DNA from: Candidatus Geohydrothermomicrobium daggyaiense
Lineage (GTDB): Bacteria > Actinomycetota > Geothermincolia > Fen-727 > JACVIW01
Assembly (NCBI GenBank): GCA_015711695.1
Contig: JACVIW010000070.1
Coordinates: 1 to 9,981 of the forward strand
Length of the DNA stretch: 9,981 bases
Direction: 5' to 3'
A program made the position numbers and the translations under genes. The first letter of the stretch is position 1; every line of letters starts with the position of its first letter. This document shows, piece after piece, positions 1 to 6,508 of the stretch. The notes under the pieces were generated by a model. It was given only the letters and a program-made list of their open reading frames with translations, was not told where the DNA came from and did not search any database.

Positions 1-639
1 TGAGAAGAGGTGCGCTACTCCATTCACAGCTAGCGAGCCTGAAAGGGCTATCATGTTAATGCCCATTGCTCCCGATCGGCGATCTCTGGGGTTGAAGGTG
101 CCCGAAGGACCTACAGGGATAGAAGCAGCATCCCAGCATGTAAACGGACCTATTCTTAGATGACGCCATATCCGATCGAGCTCATCGCCTGTTATCTCCT
201 CACGAAAACCCCAGGGATTGTAGATGCCAAGCCTGAAATCACTGTTAACCTTCCTGTATGAGATCGCCACCACATAGTGGAAATGGAAAGGATTATAAGG
301 TTTATCGGGAAGAGTATCAACGAGCAATATAACAGGAACGCCTATATCGAGATAATACATCAGTTCTTCCCTCGACGTTTGGTTGAGGAAAACACTTGCG
401 TAGCCTTTTTTTCGCGCAAACCAAACAAGCATGTCAGGCGAAGTATAAATGTTAAACCTCCTGATATCCTTATCGATTTCCTCCGGTGTAATTGCCGTTC
501 CAAAAAAAGTCATTACCGCAGAAAGCGAGCAGGTGCCACATGAATTGCCCACTTGCGCCAGGATTCTCCCGCCAGGAAGGTTCCCAATGCTCGCAAGCGG
601 GCTTTCAGTATGTACGGGTCTTCCAGTACCAAGAGCCAT
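1..639 (-). CDS. C39-like (papain-fold) cysteine peptidase, C-terminus off the window
   Basis: An open frame of 213 codons runs from ATG at 639 to the left edge without a stop, so the C-terminus is missing. A GAGG ribosome site lies about 8 bases before the ATG. The protein resembles the Peptidase_C39_2 type of papain-like domain: Q29 lies five residues before C34 in AQVGNSCGTC (oxyanion Gln and catalytic Cys), H121 in HFHYVVAI is the likely catalytic His, and N141 in GIYNPWG the likely third residue. Known members cleave peptides, and some trim leader peptides; no fused transporter is visible. No N-terminal signal peptide is obvious, and a hydrophobic stretch begins near residue 193. The gene lies just downstream of the broken radical SAM gene on the same strand. 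If that reading frame is followed past its TAG stop, it overlaps this start by about 35 bases, which suggests a former operon. The fold and triad are well supported; the substrate is unknown. Confidence 0.75.
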   Translation of the reverse strand, partial: MALGTGRPVHTESPLASIGNLPGGRILAQVGNSCGTCSLSAVMTFFGTAITPEEIDKDIRRFNIYTSPDMLVWFARKKGYASVFLNQTSREELMYYLDIGVPVILLVDTLPDKPYNPFHFHYVVAISYRKVNSDFRLGIYNPWGFREEITGDELDRIWRHLRIGPFTCWDAASIPVGPSGTFNPRDRRSGAMGINMIALSGSLAVNGVAHLFS

Positions 640-763
640 ATTCGGGTTCCTCAAGTAACTTAAGTTCGGTTTGATAAACGTTAGTCTTATCTGATGTATC
701 CATTAACCATGAAATCGCAATGACACTTTTAAAAACCCAGTGCAACAGCCAAACGTGTCGTTT

Positions 764-2131
764 CTACCCGGCGTCCGGAACAATTCGAAACTCTTGCCCC
801 TCACACCTAACCGGCGACTCTGCGACCGAACTTCTTTTCCCAGGTATCCGGGCTGAAATGGCAGCCCGTGTATTGAGCATCTCATAACACCTAGCAAGCG
901 CACTAAAAGCGTCTTCGGGCGTGAGATTATGGTGTTTGAAAACAAGATTGTGATGGTCATAATGCGGCCATTCCCTATCCGTGATACGATTCTGCCATTC
1001 TTTGCAGTGAGCGTTCCAGGAAAGAGCGTGATTATCATTGCCGGGAGGTACTGTATATTAAGGGATTCTATTCGCTCGAGATCGCGCTTAATGCTTTCAG
1101 GCTTATCCCTCTCCCAGCCCAGCATATATGTAGTCATGAACCATATTTCATTAGTGTTCAGCTTCTTAATGCAGGACAGAAGTTCCCTGTTTGTTTCCTT
1201 TTTTCTTGATGAATCAATATCGCTTTGCCCTAGCGACTCCACGCTTACGCAGATACCGAAAAGTCCCTTACTGTCAAGTTCTTCCACCCTTTGCTTAATA
1301 TTGTCCACCATGCACTCAAACAAGAAAGGCATTTCCCTTTCCTGAAGGAGGTAAATGACCCTACTGGTATGTTCGCTGTTAACTGAGAAATTGTCGTCAT
1401 AGATGAGGACACTGGCAACACTATTTTTCCCATTAGCGTCAAGCATTCTCTCTATTTTGGCGATATCAAGCTTAACCCTCCCCGGAATACGGGTAGTCGC
1501 ACGAGATAAAATGCAGCCCATATTGCATCCCATGATCGAAATCAGTATCCAATCCTAAACCGGTAGAAAACAACTTTCGCTTCCATTGCTTCCATTATCA
1601 ATACCTGTTGCTTTTTTACAAACGGGTTTCCCGTAAGCAAAAAGCTGGTCTGACATTCGCTACGACCACGCATGAGCCTATCGAAACACCTTGCAAACCC
1701 AGCGGAGTCGACATGTATCCACCTCCCCAGACTTACCTTACGCAATATTCCCTGACTTTGCGTGGTATGTTAAAAGCTTCTTCTGTCCTAAAAGTCATAA
1801 AGGATATACCAACCACAGCATATCCTATCTCAAGAGCGCGCTCATACTCCTTCTGGGTGGGGTATTCCAGCACATCTATCGGACAATCAAGTAATTTTTG
1901 AATGAACCTGAGGCCGAAAGCAGGGTTAGGGATGTAAAAGAAATCGGATACATTTGGAAGTTCCGCTAAATAGGGTAGATAACCCATGACACCTGGATAC
2001 TTTTTTGGATTTCCTAGCGTTCAGTACCGTCCCAGGAAAGCGTTCCTAAAAATTCTAAAAATTGTTTCTGAGTTTTCAGAATTTTCCCCAAAAAGGCTTG
2101 TTCTGCCAGAACCTATCGAAAAAAAAGTCAT
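764..2131 (-). pseudogene. Broken B12-binding-type radical SAM protein gene
   Basis: Pieces in three frames join into one radical SAM protein. Starting near ATG 2131, the frame meets TGA at 2021-2023, continues through a Rossmann-like cobalamin-binding-type region (GYLPYLAELPNV, VVGISFMTF), meets TAA at 1733-1735, and goes on to VWGGGYMSTP. It then shifts near 1704 to CFDRLMRGRSE, and shifts again near 1554 to ILISIMGCNMGC, where the CxxxCxxC cluster reads CxxxCxxS (TCT at 1504-1506). A final shift near 1007, after LFPGT, leads to REWPHYDHHNLVF and TAG at 764. Restoring one base at each of the three shifts gives exactly 457 codons, a normal family length. After the TAG the frame stays open about 52 more codons to TGA at 605-607, so the original end may lie there. 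The true N-terminus may be a few codons upstream (GTG at 2140). Family members use SAM and often cobalamin to methylate or otherwise modify substrates; the substrate here is unknown. With the stops and the missing cysteine it should not be functional. Confidence 0.85.
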
Positions 2132-2204
2132 CTTCGGCACAGGTGCGAAATTTACCTTGATCCCTTAGCTCGGATTTTGAGCCCTTTATCTCCGCGAAAG
2201 TGAT

Positions 2205-2232
2205 GGTAAGAAAAACACGTTTTTCTTTCACC
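2205..2232 (-). terminator. Possible terminator after the GH1/SCP2-like pair
   Basis: Read on the minus strand, GGTGAAAGAAAAAC and GTTTTTCTTACC form a hairpin of about 12 pairs with two single-base bulges and a very short loop. It begins at the stop codon of the SCP2-like gene (2228-2230). The 3' arm is itself T-rich, but no separate T-tract follows and the stem is A/T-dominated, so this is a weak candidate. Confidence 0.35.
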
Positions 2233-2713
2233 CGAGCCTCTCAAAATAATCTTCGGGAACTGGATAATCACTCGCCAGCTGGTCAGGACCGTACTTCTGG
2301 ATAATCTCTCCACTAACCCTTATATAAGCTTTTTGCGAGTAAGGCACAACTGCAAGAAATCTTATAGTATCTCTGAGCGAACCCACTATATTGACACGCT
2401 TTTGAAGGAAAGCCACACCGGGAGGAACTCTCGTGGTCATCATGTCATCGAAAGTGAGCGCGTCGGCAATGTATCTCATACCAGATTCGTAAACAGGCTC
2501 CCAGTGAATTACGCAATCCCCATTATCGGTGACTTCCGCCTGAAAAGATATGCCGAGGTCAGTTATTTCATAGGTAAAAAAGCGATTCTTACCCCTGAAA
2601 GTCGTCGCTATGATGTCCTTTGCCTCCGAAACATAATACTTAATCATCCTCTCTATGAACTCGCGAAATATTTCTCGCGTAACTCCCGGTAAACCTGAGA
2701 TCTCCTCATCCAT
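2228..2713 (-). CDS. Small SCP2-like (sterol-carrier-type) protein, function unknown
   Basis: The product is about 161 residues from ATG at 2713. I prefer this start because AAGGA lies 9 bases upstream; a GTG at 2719 would leave only 3 bases. The protein is soluble, with no signal peptide or membrane segment. An N-terminal helical part (REIFREFIERMIKYYVSEAK) precedes alternating beta-strands: FFTYEITDLGISFQAEV, then CVIHWEPV, a helix with FDDMMTTRVPPG, then VNIVGSLRDTIRFLAVVPYS. The order (acidic strand pair, helix, 'v.i.Gs....l..l.p') resembles SCP2-fold lipid- or cofactor-binding proteins, but this is recognised by pattern only and no catalytic residues are expected. The gene starts 35 bases after the GH1 stop on the same strand, so the two are probably co-transcribed. 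A hydrophobic ligand related to the glycosidase substrate is conceivable but is inference. Confidence 0.6.
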   Translation of the reverse strand: MDEEISGLPGVTREIFREFIERMIKYYVSEAKDIIATTFRGKNRFFTYEITDLGISFQAEVTDNGDCVIHWEPVYESGMRYIADALTFDDMMTTRVPPGVAFLQKRVNIVGSLRDTIRFLAVVPYSQKAYIRVSGEIIQKYGPDQLASDYPVPEDYFERLG

Positions 2714-2748
2714 GAGCACCCGTCCTTAACCACTGAACGGATATATGC

Positions 2749-4320
2749 TTACCAATAATCTCTTGTGAAAACTTCGAAGATCCGTTCTCTGTCACCGGAT
2801 CTCAATGCCCCGACAATATCAGAATAGACCAAGCCGGCATCAACTCCCCAAGCATCAACCGACCGCCGCACTACGCCCTGCGATCTATCGACAGTGTACA
2901 AACCGAAACGCGGCTCGTAGGATCCCCACTCATAATTGTCCGTGAGAGTCCAGTAAAAATATCCTTTTAAAGGTACTCCATCTTTAAGCGCTCTCATAGC
3001 CTCGAATATGAAACACTGGAGAAATTTGTCCCTTGTCGCACCATCTTCCCTCGCTGAGACTTTTCCATCGTGAACCTTATAAGCCATACCGTTCTCAAGA
3101 ATCACTATGGGCAGGTCTGCTGCGTTTATGCATTCAGCCTTAAGGAAGTGATATAACGCGGTAGGGTTCAGTACCCACTGCCAGTGCTCAGCATGGAGGT
3201 TCGCGCGTTTTTCTTTGATATCGTCAATCGATGGTAGCCTCACCATGTGTCTGAAAAAGGGATCATAAAAATCAACCGAGAGAAAGTCGAGTTTTCTTGG
3301 TTCAGGCGAGGAGTAAATCGCGTTTATCCCGTTTTCGAAATCAGAAAGATCGAAAAAGAACTCGCTTGTCTTTTCAAGAACCTTTTCCATGAGAACAGTT
3401 ACCGCAGGCGCTTTGCGCATCTGCTCGCATTTTGAGATTTCCTCATCCCATTTCCGTTTTCCTTCCTTAAGATATTCCTTCAATTCCCCTCTCTCAACTC
3501 CATTAATCCTCGCGTTCAAAATGTCCACCATAACTTTTTCGAGATAGTAAATAGATTGCTGGGTTGTATTGCAGCTGACTTTCGGCTCATCCCAACCGCG
3601 GTCTCGGTAAACGCTGTGCAGTATGTCGTACGCGCGCGAATGAGCGTCAATCATGTTTCCCCATGCTTTTCCAGCCCATCTGATTCCCCGCTTCTTATGA
3701 GGCATCCCGCCAACAAGATATGTCCCGAGCGCAAAAGCGTTTGGCTCATTCAATGTGATCCAGTACCTTATCGGATGCAGCTGGTGCTTTTCTATTAGAA
3801 CGGTATTGAGCCGGTCCGCAATCGTCTCAACGTACTTTTCAAAAAGCGGCATTTTATCATCATCGAGCCAGAAATCCACCCCTGCCCAGATAGGATGCGT
3901 AAAATGATGGAGAGTTATAACAGGTTCCATTCCGTGTTTCATTACACAGGCCACGATTTCTGCGTAATGATCAATGGCATCCTGATCAAATGGAGGAACA
4001 TTGCTGGTGCGCATAAGCGAAGAGGGTTGGATTCTCGACCACTCAACACCCATTCTGAATGCGTTCAGTCCTATACTGCTTGCAGCCTTCACATCCTCTT
4101 CATACTCGTCCCAGAAAAGTATCCCCTCACCGGATCTTTCAACCTTGCCGGATCGCTCAAGTTCCGCCCAGTTATTGAGTGGCTCTCCAGGGCCATTGAA
4201 ACCACCCTCGACCTGAAAACCGGAACTGGCAACACCAAACAGGAAATCTTCAGGAAGATGAAAGCCCTCAGGGAAAACCTCCTCGAGATTTTTTCTGTTA
4301 AAGTGCCTTTCAAATCCCAT
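2749..4320 (-). CDS. GH1 family beta-glycosidase
   Basis: This intact 523-residue glycoside hydrolase family 1 protein should be a (beta/alpha)8-barrel that hydrolyses beta-glucosides or beta-galactosides with retention of configuration. Visible landmarks: FGVASSGFQVEGG near residue 28 (Q36 is the usual subsite -1 Gln), GVEWSRIQP near 91, HHF near 138, TLNEPN with acid/base E192, ILENG with nucleophile E409, and the sugar-binding segment DNYEWGSYEPRFGLY near 461. No secretion signal is seen, so the enzyme is probably cytoplasmic and acts on imported oligosaccharides. It is longer than the usual ~450 residues because of a charged region around residues 275-335, and the NYY segment seen in many relatives reads VDFYDP here. 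The start has a strong GGAGG site 5 bases before ATG. A candidate promoter lies at 4365-4392, and the SCP2-like gene follows. Exact sugar specificity cannot be read from sequence. Confidence 0.95.
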   Translation of the reverse strand: MGFERHFNRKNLEEVFPEGFHLPEDFLFGVASSGFQVEGGFNGPGEPLNNWAELERSGKVERSGEGILFWDEYEEDVKAASSIGLNAFRMGVEWSRIQPSSLMRTSNVPPFDQDAIDHYAEIVACVMKHGMEPVITLHHFTHPIWAGVDFWLDDDKMPLFEKYVETIADRLNTVLIEKHQLHPIRYWITLNEPNAFALGTYLVGGMPHKKRGIRWAGKAWGNMIDAHSRAYDILHSVYRDRGWDEPKVSCNTTQQSIYYLEKVMVDILNARINGVERGELKEYLKEGKRKWDEEISKCEQMRKAPAVTVLMEKVLEKTSEFFFDLSDFENGINAIYSSPEPRKLDFLSVDFYDPFFRHMVRLPSIDDIKEKRANLHAEHWQWVLNPTALYHFLKAECINAADLPIVILENGMAYKVHDGKVSAREDGATRDKFLQCFIFEAMRALKDGVPLKGYFYWTLTDNYEWGSYEPRFGLYTVDRSQGVVRRSVDAWGVDAGLVYSDIVGALRSGDRERIFEVFTRDYW

Positions 4321-4364
4321 GACCGCCTCCAGCCAAAGCGTATCCTGATCGTATCTGGCTCCTG

Positions 4365-4392
4365 CTTATAATAAAAAACACTCAAATCTCAA
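4365..4392 (-). promoter_or_regulatory. Candidate sigma-70-type promoter for the GH1 gene
   Basis: On the minus strand TTGAGA (4387-4392) and TATAAG (4365-4370) are separated by 16 bases. They match the -35 and -10 consensus at four and five of six positions. The implied leader before the GH1 start at 4320 is about 40 bases and contains the GGAGG site. The region is A/T-rich, so chance matches are possible. Confidence 0.45.
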
Positions 4393-4420
4393 GGAAATGC
4401 TGACTAAGAAATAATAGCAT

Positions 4421-4814
4421 TTAACGAAATCGATGCGCGAAATGAAAGCGGAGTTCTGTTGTTATCCTGCAATAAAAGCTCTTTCTTTGCTCAAACGGAT
4501 CCCGAAAGCCTGCCTTCTTGACTATCACGCGCTCTTCTTCGAGCAAGCGAGTATTCATTGAAATGCGAATCACATTTATCATGCCAACCACTACTATCCT
4601 ACCTATATAAAGATAATTAGCCGCTTTTGATTTGCCCGATCCACAGCCGGTAAACTTCTGAAATGCAAGAATTAGCGCGGAAATATCCTGCAAATAAGGA
4701 CAAAGACGTTGAAAGTAAGAGCGGCACCACCAAAGCGATGCCGCTTTCACCTTCTCCCCGGGTTCTTCGTTTTCCCGGAGAACACCCTAGATCCCGCCGT
4801 CCTGGATCCAAGTT
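4421..4814 (-). other. Gene-poor stretch, possible decayed membrane-protein remnant
   Basis: No confident gene lies between the GH1 start and the pilin stop. On the minus strand one frame gives a hydrophobic piece (ALVVPLLLSTSLSLFAGYF, around 4690-4750), and another frame downstream gives IGRIVVVGMINVIRI followed by RLLEEERVIVKKAG and a stop near 4421. A membrane segment followed by an EE-containing tail is loosely like the end of isoprenylcysteine-methyltransferase-type proteins, which might mean a frameshifted remnant. No start with a convincing ribosome site was found and codon use is unremarkable. It may simply be non-coding. Confidence 0.2.
4720..4745 (-). terminator. Possible terminator downstream of the pilin-like gene
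   Basis: On the minus strand AGCGGCA and TGCCGCT form a perfect 7-bp G/C-rich stem with a 12-base loop, about 70 bases after the pilin stop. It is followed by CTTACTTTC, which is only moderately T-rich. The length of the loop and the poor T-tract keep confidence low. Confidence 0.3.
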
Positions 4815-6056
4815 TTATTTATTCCTTATTACCCTTATCGTGTCGTACCCAACAAATGGGGTTCCGTCGTTTAGCCTTCCTGTCACAGTTATGACCACGT
4901 TGTTGCCCGTGGGAACATCAACAAGGTCCTGTCGGTAAAATTTGACCACGAGCATACTGGACGCGACGTTACATTCAATACCGACAGCACCGGAGCATCT
5001 GAGCGAGGTCATGTCCGTGTCTGAAACGTGCCTTCCCTCTGGGAAGGATATATAAACCGTAAACAAACCCTGGCTTGAAAGATTGAGCGTTTCTGGCTCA
5101 ACCCTTACTATCGTGACTGTGAATGCCGCCGGCGGCTGCTCAGGTTGTTCCGGTTCCCCTGGCTCACCTGGTTCTTCAGGAGGGATCGGTTCACCAGGAG
5201 TACCCGGATTTCCGGGATCAACAGGGTTATCGGGGAGCGGTGGGGTTATCACCGGATTATCCCCTTCGGAGCCATCGTCGCCGTTGTCCCCTTCCGGAGG
5301 TTGGGACGGTTCTTCGACTGGCGAGGAGCCTTCTTCAGTCCCGTTTCCAGGATTACCTCGTCCATTTTCCCATTGAAAATTGCCGCGTGCTATAACTCTA
5401 CCGATGTTGAGAACCACATAGTGGGCCGTTCCGGACTTCTCAAGCACGATGAGAGTCACGTACTTATTATCCGGGTTCGGTTTCCAACCGTCTTCCCAAT
5501 AATAATCTGTAACTACTCCAATTTTATGTGCCAGGAGCGCCCAGTTCGTCGTATCCTCTACCCCTTTATCAATTCTCGCCCCTGCCAGCCAAATGGCTTT
5601 TATCCTGAACCCTTCCGGCGCAGCAGCTATTCCAAGCCCTTGTATTTCAGCGCTGGCAACAGGCTCAGAACCTTCACTGACCTCAAGATCCGCCCATCCT
5701 ATTTTTGGCTCCTCAAGACTCATATAATATCCATCCACCAGCACCCATCCGTTCGCCTGGTATTCAGGCCTGTTCTTCAGCGCTTCAGGCGGATCATAAT
5801 CGCGGTACGCATCCTTTCCCTGCGTGGCAAGCCTGGAATACCAGATTGAGTCATAACAATTTTCCCCTATTCTCAGGTTTGCTATTGCGGTGGTTTTGTC
5901 GGCACTTTTAGCCCTGCCAATGAAAACAGGCACGCATATCCCGACAAGGATCGCAAGAACAAGTATGGTTAGCATCAATTCCAGAAGATTAAAACCTTCA
6001 GCCCCTCTCGCTTTCTTAATATTTTTTACCGGGAAATAAACGGTATGTTTTCTCAT
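4815..6056 (-). CDS. Type IV prepilin-like protein with Pro/Gly/Glu-rich stalk and C-terminal beta-domain
   Basis: The 413-residue product has a 21-residue basic leader ending in G21, followed by FNLLELMLTILVLAILVGI. This is a class III prepilin signal: cleavage after G21, F at mature position 1 (the residue that is N-methylated) and E at mature position 5. A prepilin peptidase would process it for a type IV pilus or type II secretion pseudopilus at the inner membrane. Residues ~50-228 form a globular pilin-like region (aromatic-rich, ending VVLNIGRVIARG). Residues ~231-310 are a low-complexity acidic Pro/Gly/Glu/Asn linker. Residues 311-413 resemble a recurrent beta-domain of surface proteins, with 'TIVRVEPETLNL', 'MLVVKFYRQDL', 'ITVTGRLNDGTPFVGYDTI' and two cysteines (C354, C362). 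GAGG lies 9 bases before the ATG. The gene stands alone, with no pilus assembly genes nearby. The prepilin call is firm; the stalk/tip role of the tail is inferred. Confidence 0.85.
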   Translation of the reverse strand: MRKHTVYFPVKNIKKARGAEGFNLLELMLTILVLAILVGICVPVFIGRAKSADKTTAIANLRIGENCYDSIWYSRLATQGKDAYRDYDPPEALKNRPEYQANGWVLVDGYYMSLEEPKIGWADLEVSEGSEPVASAEIQGLGIAAAPEGFRIKAIWLAGARIDKGVEDTTNWALLAHKIGVVTDYYWEDGWKPNPDNKYVTLIVLEKSGTAHYVVLNIGRVIARGNFQWENGRGNPGNGTEEGSSPVEEPSQPPEGDNGDDGSEGDNPVITPPLPDNPVDPGNPGTPGEPIPPEEPGEPGEPEQPEQPPAAFTVTIVRVEPETLNLSSQGLFTVYISFPEGRHVSDTDMTSLRCSGAVGIECNVASSMLVVKFYRQDLVDVPTGNNVVITVTGRLNDGTPFVGYDTIRVIRNK

Positions 6057-6069
6057 TCGATTTCGCCTC

Positions 6070-6120
6070 TTCCGATAATCTCCTTAGGACAAGTATTTGT
6101 CCTCAAAATCGTTATCGGAA
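6070..6120 (-). repeat. Nested inverted repeat upstream of the pilin-like gene
   Basis: A perfect 9-bp outer repeat, TTCCGATAA (6070-6078) and TTATCGGAA (6112-6120), encloses a perfect 7-bp inner repeat, AGGACAA (6086-6092) and TTGTCCT (6097-6103), with loop GTAT. Read on the minus strand, the sequence between the stems on the 3' side is AAGGAGA, a Shine-Dalgarno-like block, but it is 23 bases from the ATG at 6056. It could be a leader hairpin in the pilin mRNA or a double operator. No known riboswitch or regulator site was recognised. Confidence 0.6.
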
Positions 6121-6508
6121 TAAATGCGGTGCACGATAGTGGACAAGATTACGATTTCGCTCTCACCCTGCCGAGAGCAGTATTAGCTTGAAAGTGGGAC
6201 CAAAAACATCAACCGTAAGGTTAACTTACGCAAACTGCTGAATCTTGAGCCTCAGTTACGCAGCTCGAATATTTTGAATTTCCCAAAATAGAAACGCCTT
6301 TGTATATCATCCTCCAAAAAAGAAGGGTACCAGTACAGAACGCTTGATTCGAAAAAAATTAACACTTAAATTTATGAAGCTCGCTTAATGTGACGGCCTT
6401 GCTCGCATGAACACTCCTGTATACTTTTAACCCCGGGATTAAAGAGTGCTGAAAGACACCTGAAAATGCACATGAAAAGCGAGGATGGTTAAGAGAACGG
6501 AGAATTAA
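6121..6508. other. Divergent intergenic region between pilin-like and EamA genes
   Basis: No gene of reasonable length is visible on either strand. It holds a short perfect hairpin CGTAAG-GTTAA-CTTACG at 6214-6230 and A/T-rich blocks around 6280-6375. Short frames following ATGs (for example a 29-codon minus-strand frame from 6311 with GGAGG directly abutting its ATG) have no supporting features. The region probably contains the promoters for both flanking genes. Confidence 0.5.
6399..6425 (+). promoter_or_regulatory. Weak candidate promoter for the EamA gene
   Basis: TATACT at 6420-6425 matches the -10 consensus at five of six positions. TTGCTC at 6399-6404 is a poor -35, with only a 15-base spacer. 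This would give a leader of about 75 bases before the TTG start at 6509. It is the best match seen in the region but not a strong one. Confidence 0.3.

Noticed and set aside
277..543. Plus-strand frame of 88 codons
   Set aside because: It is antisense to the C39-like peptidase, which has a complete set of active-site motifs in the minus frame.
929..1345. Plus-strand frame of 138 codons with hydrophobic stretches
   Set aside because: It is antisense to the radical SAM pseudogene, with no ribosome site or family resemblance.
2021..2023. In-frame TGA in the radical SAM gene as a selenocysteine or reassigned codon
   Set aside because: The same gene also has TAA and TAG in frame, frameshifts and a lost cluster cysteine, so nonsense mutation is simpler. 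TGA is also used as a normal stop in this window (SCP2-like and flavoprotein genes).
3895..4371. Plus-strand frame of 158 codons and a smaller minus-strand frame over the same area
   Set aside because: They overlap the GH1 N-terminal region, which is strongly supported by motifs and a GGAGG start site.
5145..5849. Long plus-strand open frame (234 codons) opposite the pilin-like gene
   Set aside because: It mirrors the biased composition of the minus-strand pilin gene, has no recognisable domain, and lies entirely inside that gene.
6214..6230. Hairpin CGTAAG-GTTAA-CTTACG as a regulator site
   Set aside because: It is only a 6-bp stem in an A/T-rich gap, with no second copy in the window; too weak to list as a feature of its own.
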